48,501 bases of DNA from an uncultured Oscillospiraceae bacterium. Its GTDB lineage: Bacteria; Bacillota; Clostridia; Oscillospirales; Oscillospiraceae. How positions within the stretch are numbered: position 1 is the first letter of the stretch; the number at the start of each line of letters is the position of its first letter. The notes under the pieces were generated by a model. The model did not search any database. It saw only the letters and a list, made by a program, of their open reading frames with translations, and was not told the origin of the DNA. Positions 1 to 8,250 of this stretch are shown one piece after another. The position numbers and the translations under genes were made by a program. The DNA lies in contig CAKTVG010000023.1 in assembly GCA_934622035.1 (NCBI GenBank), forward strand, positions 1-48,501. The letters run 5' to 3'.

Positions 1-38
1 GGCTTCGTTTGCCTCTGCTCTCTCGCGACAGCTTGTAC

Positions 39-67
39 ATGATACCACGCCCCTCCCCTTTTGTCAA
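39..67 (-). promoter_or_regulatory. SigA-type promoter pointing left out of the window
   Basis: On the minus strand there is TTGACA (62-67), a 17-nt spacer and TATCAT (39-44) preceded by TGG, so both boxes are near consensus with an extended -10. No gene follows to the left inside the window. It presumably drives a leftward gene just outside. Confidence 0.7.
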
Positions 68-440
68 GCTCTTTTTTCACCTTTTTCACCTTTTTTCTTT
101 GCGATTTCTGTGCGATTTCTGTTCTACTATATCTTGGCCTCAAATGCGTTCGTTTATACAATATGTCTGTCTCCCGGCAAGCTTTGATCCCGCTCCCCCT
201 CCAAGCTCTCTTTATCTTTTTTGCTTTCATCGGTCTACACTATATTATATCTTCTTCTCCCCTGCTTTCTCTCCTGCTTTTTGCTCCCTACCGCTGACCC
301 TCCAGCTTCTCCAATTATCCTCACTGCGTGCACAGTTGTTCGTGTTCCATGTCTGCTAGCTGTTTTTTCGTCGTTTTACACAAATTATCTAACGATTTGT
401 TAGCCTGTATGCAAAAAATTTTAGTACTTTTTCTTTAAAA
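68..440. other. gene-free, pyrimidine-rich intergenic stretch
   Basis: I see no credible gene here. Open frames exist on the plus strand but encode low-complexity Phe/Leu/Ser/Pro strings with no ribosome binding site. From about 45 to 300 the plus strand is strikingly rich in C and T, with short tandem repeats of TTTTTCACC near 73-100 and of GCGATTTCTGT near 101-121. No RNA gene was recognised. Confidence 0.6.
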
Positions 441-446
441 AAACTG

Positions 447-475
447 TTGTGCATTTTGGTTTTTTTTAGTATGAT
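447..475 (+). promoter_or_regulatory. SigA-type promoter for the nucleoside-binding lipoprotein gene
   Basis: TTGTGC (447-452), a 17-nt spacer and TATGAT (470-475) lie about 94 nt upstream of the lipoprotein start. The leader can fold locally: CAAACCCG near 486 can pair with CGGGCTTTG near 514, around a CAAC/GTTG stem. It does not match a purine riboswitch consensus that I know. Confidence 0.7.
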
Positions 476-568
476 AATAGCTAAGCAAACCCGCATGGCA
501 ACGCATGTTGATTCGGGCTTTGTATATCCAAATTGGGCGGTTCCCAAAATTACAGGAGGTCAATGAAA

Positions 569-1852
569 ATGAAGAAAATTCTGGCACTCATCCTCGCTCT
601 GGCGATGATCGCTGCGCTCTTCGTTGGCTGCGCCAACAACGAGACTCCCACCGATCCCGTCAACAGTGAATCCAAGGGCAACGACACCCCCGATGACTCC
701 AAGGACGCCACCACCGGCAACAAGACCGTTAAGGTTGGCCTGATCTGCATCGGCGACGAGAACGACCAGGGCTACACTTACAACTTCATCCGCGGCAAGG
801 ACGCTGCCACCGAAGCTCTGAAGGCTGATGGCATCGATGTCGAATGGGTTGTCAAGTGGAACATTGGTGAAGACGCCAAGTGCGAAGAAGCCAACATTGA
901 GCTTGCCGAAGCAGGCTGCCAGCTCATCATCAACAACTCCTTCGGTCACGAGCAGTTCATGCTGAAGGTCGCCCCCGACTACCCCGACGTTCAGTTTGTC
1001 GGCTGCACCAACCAGGGCTCCTACAACGACGGTCTGGATAACACCCACAACGCGTTTGCCAGTATCTACGAAGGCCGCTATCTGGCCGGCATCGTTGCAG
1101 GCATGAAGCTCCAGGAGCTCATCGACAACGGCACCATTAAGGAAAACGAAGCCGTCATCGGCTATGTCGGCGCTTTCTCCTTCGCAGAAGTTATCTCCGG
1201 CTTTACCGCTTACTTCCTCGGCGCGCGCAGCGTCTGCCCGTCCGTGACCATGAAGGTCCAGTTCGTCGGCTCCTGGTCTGACGCGACCGAAGAAGCGAAT
1301 GCTGCCTCCGCCCTGTGCGACATGGGCTGCGTTCTCATCTCCCAGCACTCCGACAACACCACCCCCGCTACCACCGCGCAGAACAAGGGCGCTTTCCATA
1401 CCGGCTACAACAACGATATGACCGGTGTCGCTCCCGATGCTTCCCTGATCGGCACCCGCATCGACTGGAGCGTCTACTTCACCGAGGTCATCCGCGCTGT
1501 TGCCAACGGCGAAGCGTTTGATCAGGACTGGTGCAAGGGCTACAGTGACGGCGCCGTCGTTCTGACTCCGCTGAACGAGAAGATCGCTGCTCCCGGCACT
1601 GCCGAGAAGCTCGCAGAAGTCGAGGCCAAGCTCGCCAGCGGCGAAATCCAGGTTTTCGATACCAGCACCTTCACCGTTGACGGCGGCAAAACGCTGGAGC
1701 ACGCTTTCGCTCTGGACACCGACGGCGACTTCACCGCCGACTCCGAGGAGGCCGTTACCGACGGTTACTTCCACGAGTCCTACTTCCAGTCTGCTCCGTA
1801 CTTCACGACGCAGATTGACGGCATCGAGTGGCTGAACTCCGCATTCGGTTAA
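569..1852 (+). CDS. BMP-family nucleoside-binding lipoprotein of an ABC transporter
   Basis: This is the substrate-binding lipoprotein of a BmpA/PnrA-type ABC importer, which by family knowledge captures purine nucleosides outside the membrane. The start is set at 569 because AGGAGG (554-559) lies 9 nt upstream; the in-frame ATG at 563 is too close to it. The protein has 427 residues. It opens with MKK, a hydrophobic stretch and a lipobox ending at Cys21, then a Ser/Thr/Asp-rich linker to about residue 45, then the binding domain starting KVGLICIGDENDQG. The family's usual core is about 350 residues. It is followed by a strong terminator, and the ATPase and two permeases come next from a separate promoter, so the lipoprotein can be made in excess. 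Exact substrate is inferred; nucleosides fit the nearby purine permease. Confidence 0.93.
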   Translation: MKKILALILALAMIAALFVGCANNETPTDPVNSESKGNDTPDDSKDATTGNKTVKVGLICIGDENDQGYTYNFIRGKDAATEALKADGIDVEWVVKWNIGEDAKCEEANIELAEAGCQLIINNSFGHEQFMLKVAPDYPDVQFVGCTNQGSYNDGLDNTHNAFASIYEGRYLAGIVAGMKLQELIDNGTIKENEAVIGYVGAFSFAEVISGFTAYFLGARSVCPSVTMKVQFVGSWSDATEEANAASALCDMGCVLISQHSDNTTPATTAQNKGAFHTGYNNDMTGVAPDASLIGTRIDWSVYFTEVIRAVANGEAFDQDWCKGYSDGAVVLTPLNEKIAAPGTAEKLAEVEAKLASGEIQVFDTSTFTVDGGKTLEHAFALDTDGDFTADSEEAVTDGYFHESYFQSAPYFTTQIDGIEWLNSAFG

Positions 1853-1865
1853 TCTGAATCCTTCC

Positions 1866-1900
1866 GAACCGGGCTGCTTTTGCAGCCCGGTTCTTTGTTT
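1866..1900 (+). terminator. rho-independent terminator after the BMP lipoprotein gene
   Basis: A 12-bp GC-rich stem (1866-1877 with 1882-1893) with a TTTT loop is followed by TTTGTTT. It separates the lipoprotein gene from the downstream ATPase and permease genes. Confidence 0.9.
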
Positions 1901-2027
1901 ATCCATGCGCAGAGCATTCATTCCTTCCGGTCATTAGCAAACAAACTTTTTTAGTATCTAAAAATTTTTGTTTGCTTTTGACAAAAATGACTGTATATTT
2001 TCTGCATATTTACCCAACGACTTTTTA

Positions 2028-2056
2028 TTTACATCAATAGGGAAATGTGGTATGAT
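2028..2056 (+). promoter_or_regulatory. SigA-type promoter for the nucleoside ABC ATPase-permease operon
   Basis: TTTACA (2028-2033), a 17-nt spacer and an extended -10 TGG-TATGAT (2051-2056). The transcript would start near 2063 and begin with a small hairpin (GTAT...ATAC, about 2061-2074). A second TTGACA at 1979 lacks a -10 at proper spacing. Confidence 0.75.
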
Positions 2057-2124
2057 AAGCGTATCGTATTATACGAGAAAACGGGTGCGGCGGTCTGCCT
2101 GCCCTTTCAGAAAGGATGACAGCC

Positions 2125-3669
2125 TTGGAAACTGCTTATGCAATCGAGCTGCGGCACATCACAAAGCGTTTCGGCTCCGTTGTCGCCAACGACGACATCT
2201 GTCTTGGCATCCGGCGCGGTGAGATTCTCTCGCTGCTCGGCGAAAACGGCAGCGGCAAAACGACGCTGATGAACATGCTGGCGGGCATTTACCTTCCCGA
2301 CGGGGGCGAGATTCTTGCCGACGGCAAGCCCATCTCCATCCGCTCGCCGAAGGACTCTTTCGACCACAAGATCGGTATGATTCACCAGCATTTTAAGCTT
2401 GTTGACGTCTTCAGCGCAGCAGAAAACATTGTCCTCGGCCTGAACGAGGGCGGCAAGCTGGATATCAAGGCGACCAACGCCAAGGTGCGCGACATCTGCC
2501 TGCGTTACGGCTTCGATATTGACCCGGCGCAGAAGATTTATGACATGTCCGTCTCTCAGAAGCAGACGGTCGAGATCGTCAAGGTGCTCTACCGCGGCGC
2601 GGACATCCTGATTCTGGACGAACCCACCGCCGTTCTGACCCCGCAGGAAACGGAAAAGCTCTTTGCCGTTCTGCGCAACATGAAAAAGGACGGCAAGGCC
2701 ATCGTCATCATCACCCACAAGCTCAACGAGGTCATGGAGCTTTCGGACAAGGTTGCGGTTCTGCGCAAGGGCAAGTACATCGGCACCGTCAACACCTGCG
2801 ATACCAATCCGCAGGCCCTGACGGACATGATGGTCGGCCGCTCCGTCACGCTGAACATCGACCGCCCCCGCTATGACAATCCCGTCGAGCGCCTGACTCT
2901 CAAGGAAGTCACCTGTATCGACGGCGAGGGCGTGAAAAAGCTGGACAACGTCTCCTTCACCGCCATGGGCGGCGAGATTCTCGGCATCGCCGGTATCGCC
3001 GGCTCCGGTCAGAAGGAGCTGCTGGAGGCCATCGCGGGCCTGTATCCCGTAGCGCACGGCTCCATCGTCCATACGCCCGAGGGCAGCAAGGCCAACGAGC
3101 TGGTCGGCAAAACGCCGATGCAGATCAAAAAGAGCGGCGTGTCTCTGGCCTTCGTCCCGGAGGACCGCCTCGGCATGGGCCTGGTCGGCTCCATGGGCAT
3201 GACCGGCAACATGATGCTGCGCAGCTGGCGCAAGGGCCGCACCGCCTTTGTCAACCGCAAGGATCCCAACCAGCTTGCCATGCAGGTCTGGAAGGAGCTG
3301 GAGGTCGTCACCCCCGATACAGAATATCCGGTGCGCCGTCTTTCCGGCGGCAACGTCCAGAAGGTTCTGGTCGGGCGCGAGATTGCAACCTCTCCCTCCG
3401 TGCTGATGAGCGCGTACGCCGTCCGCGGTCTGGATATCAATACATCCTATACCATTTATAATCTGATGACGCAGCAGAAGATGCAGGGCGCAGCCGTCGT
3501 GTTTGTCGGCGAGGATCTGGACGTTCTGCTCGAGCTCTGCGACCGGATTCTTGTCCTTTGCGGCGGCAAGGTCAGCGGCATCGTTGACGCCCGCAGTGCA
3601 ACCAAGGAGCAGGTCGGTCTGCTCATGACCAGCGTCGGAGGAAAGGAGGTAGCCACCCATGAAGCATGA
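2125..3669 (+). CDS. nucleoside ABC transporter, tandem ATP-binding protein
   Basis: This is the cytoplasmic ATPase of the BMP-type nucleoside importer, with two nucleotide-binding domains in one chain (514 residues), as in YufO/NupO. Domain 1 is complete: Walker A GENGSGKTT at about 39-47, a signature-like SVSQKQ near 142, and Walker B ILILDEP near 160-166. Domain 2 has a weakened P-loop (GIAGSGQ, near 290), an intact LSGGN near 406, and MSAYAVRGLD near 430, where the usual acidic Walker B region is lost. A weak second site is common in this family. I prefer the TTG start at 2125, since AAAGGA lies 8 nt upstream; the ATG at 2116 directly abuts that site. The 3' end overlaps the first permease by 11 nt. 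Confidence 0.92.
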   Translation: METAYAIELRHITKRFGSVVANDDICLGIRRGEILSLLGENGSGKTTLMNMLAGIYLPDGGEILADGKPISIRSPKDSFDHKIGMIHQHFKLVDVFSAAENIVLGLNEGGKLDIKATNAKVRDICLRYGFDIDPAQKIYDMSVSQKQTVEIVKVLYRGADILILDEPTAVLTPQETEKLFAVLRNMKKDGKAIVIITHKLNEVMELSDKVAVLRKGKYIGTVNTCDTNPQALTDMMVGRSVTLNIDRPRYDNPVERLTLKEVTCIDGEGVKKLDNVSFTAMGGEILGIAGIAGSGQKELLEAIAGLYPVAHGSIVHTPEGSKANELVGKTPMQIKKSGVSLAFVPEDRLGMGLVGSMGMTGNMMLRSWRKGRTAFVNRKDPNQLAMQVWKELEVVTPDTEYPVRRLSGGNVQKVLVGREIATSPSVLMSAYAVRGLDINTSYTIYNLMTQQKMQGAAVVFVGEDLDVLLELCDRILVLCGGKVSGIVDARSATKEQVGLLMTSVGGKEVATHEA

Positions 3670-4783
3670 AAACAAAATGCCCCTGATCCGCCTGGCAAAG
3701 CGTGAAAACATGAGCCGCTCGCTGGCGTGGGCGATTCGCCTCGGCTCCATCCTTGTGGCGCTGCTGATCGGTTCTCTTGTCATCCTGATCACTGGCAACA
3801 ACCCCTTTGTCGCATATAAAACCATGGTCGTCGGCTCTCTCGGTAAGGTCACAGCCATCCGCCAGACCGTCAAGATCGCCATTCCCCTTCTGGGCTGCGC
3901 GCTGGCCATCGCCCCCTGCTTCAAGATGCGCTTCTGGAACATCGGCGCCGAGGGCCAGATCACGGCAGGCGCCATCGCGGCGACCTTCTTCGCGCTGAAA
4001 TGGACCCAGCACTGCAACCAGCTCGAAACGGCTCCCTCCACCGGCATGTCCGTGCTCGTACTGATCGTCATGGCACTGGCCGCGGCGCTCGCGGGCGGCA
4101 TCTGGGGCCTGATTCCCGCCTTCTTCAAGGCAAAATGGAACACGAACGAAACGCTCTTCACCCTGATGATGAACTACATCATCATCGGCATCGTTGCATG
4201 GCTCCAGGGCGGGCCGTGGGAAGGCCGTCCCGGCTCCCAGATCATCCCGACCTTTGACAAATCCGTGTGGCTGCCCAAGGTGCTCGGCGTGCACTGCGGC
4301 TGGATCATCGTGCTGGTTCTTGTGGTGTTCCTGTACATCTACATGCGCTATACGAAGCACGGCTATGAGATCGCCGTCATCGGCGACTCCGTCAACACCG
4401 CGCGCTATGCCGGTATGAACGTCGGCCGCATCATTATGCGCACCATGCTTCTCTCCGGTGCGATCAGCGGCCTCGTCGGCTTCATCGTCGCCTCCGGCGC
4501 GAACAACACCCTCTACAGCGGCGTTGCCGACGGCGTCGGCTTCACCTCCATCACCGTCGCGTGGCTCAGTCAGCTCAATCCCTTCGCCATGATCGTCATC
4601 TCCTTGATGCTGGCCGTGCTGTCCAAGGGCGCGGAAACGCTGCAAACGCAGCTCGAGGTTCCGGCTTCCATTTCGGACATCATCACGGGCCTGCTGCTGT
4701 TCTGCATGCTCGGCTGTGAGTTCTTCATCAACTATCGTCTGATTTTCCGTAAAAAGCATCAGGAAACGGAGGCGGCTAAATAA
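3659..4783 (+). CDS. nucleoside ABC transporter permease, first subunit
   Basis: Integral membrane permease of the BMP-type importer (YufP/NupP-like, branched-chain permease superfamily), 374 residues. After a charged N-terminus there are about nine hydrophobic segments. The conserved region IGAEGQITAGAIAATFFAL lies around residues 97-116, and the cytoplasmic coupling region (RYAGMNVGRIIMR) around 250. AAAGGAGG ends 9 nt before the ATG, inside the ATPase gene, so the two are translationally linked. It is coupled to the next permease by a TAATG overlap. Together with the ATPase and the lipoprotein it should form the full importer. Confidence 0.93.
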   Translation: MKHENKMPLIRLAKRENMSRSLAWAIRLGSILVALLIGSLVILITGNNPFVAYKTMVVGSLGKVTAIRQTVKIAIPLLGCALAIAPCFKMRFWNIGAEGQITAGAIAATFFALKWTQHCNQLETAPSTGMSVLVLIVMALAAALAGGIWGLIPAFFKAKWNTNETLFTLMMNYIIIGIVAWLQGGPWEGRPGSQIIPTFDKSVWLPKVLGVHCGWIIVLVLVVFLYIYMRYTKHGYEIAVIGDSVNTARYAGMNVGRIIMRTMLLSGAISGLVGFIVASGANNTLYSGVADGVGFTSITVAWLSQLNPFAMIVISLMLAVLSKGAETLQTQLEVPASISDIITGLLLFCMLGCEFFINYRLIFRKKHQETEAAK

Positions 4784-5775
4784 TGAAGGAATATATTGCA
4801 CTGTTTATCGCATTGATCGTTGCGGCGATCACCTATGGCACGCCGCTGCTGTTCGGCACGCTGGGCGAAATCCTGACGGAAAAGTCCGGCAACCTGAACC
4901 TCGGCGTCGAGGGCATCCTGTTCATGGGCGGCGCGTTCGGCCTCGGCGGCGTGTTCTACTATGAAAAGCTCGTCTCCACGCCCAACGGCATTGTCGCCGT
5001 TCTGATTGGCATTTTCTTCGCCTTCCTTGCCGGTGCGCTGGCCTCGCTGATCTTCAGCTTCCTGACCATCACGCTCCGCACGAATCAGAACGTCACCGGC
5101 CTCGCCCTTTCCATCTTCGGCACCGGCGTCGGCCAGTTTGTCGGCGAATTCATGCGCGTCCGCGAGGGCGGCTACGTCGCCATCGGCAACGAGCTGAAGA
5201 CCTTCTTCGTCTTCTCTCCCTTCCCCAAGGCGCTGCAAAACATTCCCTATGTCGGCAACATTCTGTTCGGCAACAGCATCTTCTTCTACATCGCCATCGC
5301 TCTGGCCGTGGCGCTGCACCTCTACCTGAAGAAGAGCCGCTCCGGCCTGTATCTGCGCGCCGTCGGCGAGTCCCCCTCGACCGCGGACTCCGCCGGTATC
5401 AATGTCACGCGCTATAAGTACCTGGCTACCATCATCGGCGGCGGCATCTCCGCGGTCGGCGGCATGGTCTATATCACCACCATCGCAGGCTGCGTCTGGA
5501 ACCACGAGGGTCTGTCCGGCGTCGGCTGGCTGGCCGTCGCGCTGGTCATCTTCTGCACCTGGCGTCCGCTCTCGGCCATCTGGGGCTCCGTCCTCTTCGG
5601 TGCCCTGATGATCCTGTATCTGCGTTTGCAGATCAAGGCGATCCCCACGCAGCTTTACAAGATTCTGCCCTATGTTGTAACGGTGATCGTTCTCGTCGTT
5701 TCGAGCATGCGCAATAACAAGGAGAAGCAGCCGCCCGAGGCCTTGGGCCTGTCCTATTTCCGGGAAGACCGGTAA
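4783..5775 (+). CDS. nucleoside ABC transporter permease, second subunit
   Basis: Second membrane permease of the nucleoside importer (YufQ/NupQ-like), 330 residues with about nine hydrophobic spans. It shows the family pattern GTLGEILTEKSGNLNLGVEG near residues 25-45 and the coupling segment ADSAGINVTRYKYLA near 205. It begins within the stop of the preceding permease (shared A in TAATG). It closes the operon and is followed by a strong terminator. The two permeases are paralogous and are expected to act as a heterodimer. Confidence 0.93.
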   Translation: MKEYIALFIALIVAAITYGTPLLFGTLGEILTEKSGNLNLGVEGILFMGGAFGLGGVFYYEKLVSTPNGIVAVLIGIFFAFLAGALASLIFSFLTITLRTNQNVTGLALSIFGTGVGQFVGEFMRVREGGYVAIGNELKTFFVFSPFPKALQNIPYVGNILFGNSIFFYIAIALAVALHLYLKKSRSGLYLRAVGESPSTADSAGINVTRYKYLATIIGGGISAVGGMVYITTIAGCVWNHEGLSGVGWLAVALVIFCTWRPLSAIWGSVLFGALMILYLRLQIKAIPTQLYKILPYVVTVIVLVVSSMRNNKEKQPPEALGLSYFREDR

Positions 5776-5787
5776 GCTTGAATCTCT

Positions 5788-5822
5788 CGTCCGCCGTGTG
5801 AATGCACGGCGGACGCTTTTTT
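5788..5822 (+). terminator. rho-independent terminator after the nucleoside importer operon
   Basis: An 11-bp stem (5788-5798 with 5805-5815), a 6-nt loop and a run of six T. It ends the ABC transporter operon. Confidence 0.92.
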
Positions 5823-5933
5823 GCGTCCGTTCCCCTTCAGCCTGCACCCGCACATTGCGCTGCGGCCAAAATTTTTGTTAGTTTTGTACAAAATTTTTCA
5901 TATATTTTTCACACGCCGAATGTAAAAAAATGA

Positions 5934-5962
5934 TTGCGAAATTATGAATTGTCTGTTATCAT
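5934..5962 (+). promoter_or_regulatory. SigA-type promoter for the NCS2 purine permease
   Basis: TTGCGA (5934-5939), a 17-nt spacer and an extended -10 TGT-TATCAT (5957-5962). It yields a leader of about 115 nt before the permease start. Confidence 0.78.
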
Positions 5963-5968
5963 ATGGAT

Positions 5969-6083
5969 AGGAAGTTTGGCCGTTCATGCAGCCGCTTTGC
6001 CGGAGCGGAAGACGCGAACCGCCCTTCTTTCGGGAGAAAAAACCGCAGCGTAACGCGGCGGAATAAAAACGTGGAGGTATTTC
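5969..6083 (+). promoter_or_regulatory. structured 5' leader of the NCS2 permease gene
   Basis: The leader is GC-rich, in contrast to the AT-rich promoter before it. It can form CCGCT/AGCGG around 5991-6008, CCC/GGG near 6024-6034, and CCGC/GCGG near 6044-6060 just before the GGAGG. Pairing in the last stem could affect access to the ribosome binding site. I do not recognise the conserved core of a purine, PRPP, xanthine or guanidine riboswitch. Whether it senses a ligand is open. Confidence 0.35.
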
Positions 6084-7490
6084 ATGGAAAAGTACTTTGG
6101 ACTCAAAAAACATGGTACGACAGTAAAGACTGAACTCCTCGCCGGCTTAACGACATTCATGGCTATGGCCTACATCCTGATGGTCAACGCCGGTATGTTC
6201 GGCAATCTCGGCGACGGCTACTACAACGCAGTTTACATCGCCACCGCACTTTCCGCCGTGGTCGGCACCGTCCTCATCGGACTGTTGTCGAATCTTCCCC
6301 TTGCGCAGGCCTCCGGCATGGGTCTGAACGCATTCTTCGTCTTCTCCGTCTGCTTCGGCATGGGCTTCAGCTATGCCAACGCGCTGGTCATGGTTCTTGT
6401 TGACGGCATCGTCTTCATCGTCCTGACCGTCACCGGCCTGCGCCGCGTCATTTTCGACGCCATTCCGAAGGCTGTCAAGGCTGCGATCTCCGCAGGCATC
6501 GGCCTGTTCATCGCTTTCCTCGGCCTGCAGAACGCCGGCATCATCGTCAACAGCGATTCTACGCTGGTTGACCTGCACTCCTTCAACATCGTCTTCAACG
6601 AGAGCGTGACCTGGGCACAGATCATGCCGCTCATCCTGACCATCCTTGTCGTTGTCGCCATCGGCGCAATGTCCAAGAAGAAGGTCAAGGGCGCCGTGTT
6701 CTGGGGCATGATCGGCGGCGCCGTGATCTACTACATCCTCGGCCTGCTCACCGTCGAAGGCTTCTATGAGACCTCCGTCAAGGCCAGCCTGTCTCTGGAC
6801 GTCCTGGCTCCCTTCAAGGATTTCGCAAACCTCGCATTCGGCAAGGTCTTCACCGAAGGCATTGACTTCCAGCCTTGGATCGCTGCCAACGGCATGGCCA
6901 GCTTTATCGTCACCTTCCTGACCACTATGCTCGCATTCTGCATGGTCGATATGTTCGATACCCTCGGCACCCTGTTCGGCGCCTGCTCCGTCGGCGGCCT
7001 GCTCGACCAGGACGGCAACGTTCCCAACATGAACAAGGCCATGCTGGCTGACGCCATCGCCACCTGCTTCGGCGCTGTCTGCGGCACCTCCACCGTCACC
7101 ACCTTCGTTGAGTCCTCCGCCGGTGTTGCGGAAGGCGGCCGTACCGGTCTGTCCTCCATGTTCACCGCGCTGATGTTCTTCATCGCGATGTTCCTCGCCC
7201 CCGTGGCTGCCCTGATCCCGTCCTGCGCTACCGCAGCGGCTCTGATCTATGTCGGCATCCTGATGATCGGCGGCGTCAAGAACATCGAGTGGACCGATCC
7301 CGCGGAAGCTGTTCCCGCTTTCCTGACCATGGCCATGATGCCCTTCTCCTACAACATTTCCTACGGCATCGCGTTCGGCCTCATCTCCTACATCTTCATC
7401 AAGCTGTTCACCGGCAAGATCAAGGAGATCAACGTCGGCACCTGGATCATCGGTGTTCTCTTCACCGTCATGTTCTTCGTTGCCCGCTAA
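6084..7490 (+). CDS. NCS2-family guanine/hypoxanthine (AzgA-like) permease
   Basis: Proton-coupled purine base permease of the inner membrane, 468 residues with 12-14 hydrophobic segments. The N-terminus (YFGLKKHGT, then ELLAGLTTFMAMAYI) is diagnostic of the AzgA/PbuG/PbuO branch of NCS2, which carries guanine, hypoxanthine or adenine rather than uracil. FVESSAGVAEGGRTGLSS, around residues 345-362, is the conserved substrate-helix region. GGAGG lies 7-8 nt before the ATG at 6084. The gene stands alone between its own promoter and terminator. With the upstream nucleoside importer and the adenine deaminase at 24.6 kb it fits a purine-salvage theme. Which base it prefers cannot be read from sequence. 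Confidence 0.93.
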   Translation: MEKYFGLKKHGTTVKTELLAGLTTFMAMAYILMVNAGMFGNLGDGYYNAVYIATALSAVVGTVLIGLLSNLPLAQASGMGLNAFFVFSVCFGMGFSYANALVMVLVDGIVFIVLTVTGLRRVIFDAIPKAVKAAISAGIGLFIAFLGLQNAGIIVNSDSTLVDLHSFNIVFNESVTWAQIMPLILTILVVVAIGAMSKKKVKGAVFWGMIGGAVIYYILGLLTVEGFYETSVKASLSLDVLAPFKDFANLAFGKVFTEGIDFQPWIAANGMASFIVTFLTTMLAFCMVDMFDTLGTLFGACSVGGLLDQDGNVPNMNKAMLADAIATCFGAVCGTSTVTTFVESSAGVAEGGRTGLSSMFTALMFFIAMFLAPVAALIPSCATAAALIYVGILMIGGVKNIEWTDPAEAVPAFLTMAMMPFSYNISYGIAFGLISYIFIKLFTGKIKEINVGTWIIGVLFTVMFFVAR

Positions 7491-7503
7491 ATCTAAGGCA
7501 CAC

Positions 7504-7536
7504 AAAAAGCAGAGAGCTTCGGCTCTCTGCTTTTTT
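7504..7536 (+). terminator. terminator after the NCS2 permease gene
   Basis: A 9-bp stem GCAGAGAGC/GCTCTCTGC (7509-7517 with 7522-7530) with a stable TTCG loop and six T. Five A precede it, so it could also work leftward. Confidence 0.93.
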
Positions 7537-7544
7537 CTGCATAT

Positions 7545-7577
7545 AAAAAGCCGGGACAGGAAAAATCCTGCCCCGGC
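7545..7577 (-). terminator. terminator after hpf
   Basis: The stem joins 7550-7561 to 7566-7577 with one mismatch. On the minus strand it ends in CTTTTTAT, so it terminates the leftward hpf transcript. Confidence 0.88.
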
Positions 7578-7634
7578 ACGCGTTTTTTACTATACTGTTC
7601 TTCCGGAAACCTCTATCCCTCAGAGGTTCTTTAT

Positions 7635-8171
7635 TTATTTGATGTCCTCGATCAGGCCGTAGCCGCCGTCGTTTCTCTTGTAGACCACTGCAAAGGCCTC
7701 GTCGTTCTCCTCGTCGCGGAAAGCGAAGAAGCTGTGCTCCAGAAGATTCATCTGCAGAATGGCTTCCTCGCGGGTCATCGGCTTCATGGGGAACTGCTTG
7801 GTACGCACGATCTCGAACGTGCTCTCCTCCTGCTCCGGCGCAAAGGACGTGACCTCCGCCGTGCGGACAAAGGCGTCCTGACGCAGGCGGCGGGCAAGGC
7901 GGGTCTTATTCTTGCGGATCTGGCGCTCGATCGTCGCAACGGCGGCGTCGATGGACGCATACATATCCGAAGTAGCCTCGCTGGCACGGAAGTAGGTGTT
8001 TGCAGCGTGAACCGTAATCTCAGCACGATTACGATCCTTTTCTACAGAAAAGGCGACAAGTGCCTCCGCATCATCTTTGAAAAACCGTTCCAGCTTCATC
8101 ACTTTCTTTTCGGCGTAGGCGTGAACGCTTGCTGGTAAACTGACTTTCTTCTCGGTGAACTGGAATTTCAT
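7635..8171 (-). CDS. hpf: ribosome hibernation promoting factor, long form
   Basis: Binds the decoding region of the 30S subunit in stationary phase and, in its long form, pairs 70S ribosomes into inactive 100S dimers. The protein has 178 residues, normal for the long form. The N-terminal beta-alpha-beta domain (about 1-100) opens MKFQFTEKKVSLPASVHAYA and contains a basic stretch near 85-97 (RQIRKNKTRLARRLR). A linker follows, then the C-terminal dimerisation domain, from about 122 (FEIVRTKQFPMKPMTREEA) to the end. AAAGGAG sits about 10 nt before the ATG. It is monocistronic, with its own promoter embedded in an inverted repeat and its own terminator. Confidence 0.95.
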   Translation of the reverse strand: MKFQFTEKKVSLPASVHAYAEKKVMKLERFFKDDAEALVAFSVEKDRNRAEITVHAANTYFRASEATSDMYASIDAAVATIERQIRKNKTRLARRLRQDAFVRTAEVTSFAPEQEESTFEIVRTKQFPMKPMTREEAILQMNLLEHSFFAFRDEENDEAFAVVYKRNDGGYGLIEDIK

Positions 8172-8206
8172 AATCAGTCGCTCCTTTCAATGTTCGGTTG
8201 TACAGA

Positions 8207-8250
8207 AAAGACTGTGGTATCTTTTCTGAGTCTATGATACCACAGTCTTT
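8207..8250. repeat. 15-bp perfect inverted repeat overlapping the hpf promoter
   Basis: Arms at 8207-8221 and 8236-8250 are perfect inverted copies (AAAGACTGTGGTATC) separated by 14 nt. The right arm covers most of the hpf -10 box (8234-8239); the left arm lies in the initially transcribed region. The geometry suggests an operator, or termination of the upstream leftward transcript, though a U-run is weak. Confidence 0.75.

Noticed and set aside
481..568. Purine riboswitch before the nucleoside-binding lipoprotein gene
   Set aside because: Some pairing is possible but the conserved junction bases of a purine aptamer are not present.
560..1921. Long open frame opposite the nucleoside-binding lipoprotein gene
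   Set aside because: High-GC third positions keep the antisense frame open; no ribosome binding site, and composition is low-complexity Gly/Val/Asp typical of shadow frames.
1979..2007. TTGACA at 1979 as a second promoter for the ABC operon
   Set aside because: No acceptable -10 box at 16-18 nt; the promoter at 2028-2056 is far better.
2107..4161. 684-codon minus-strand frame across the ABC transporter genes
   Set aside because: Antisense shadow of two well-recognised genes with overlapping translation signals on the plus strand.
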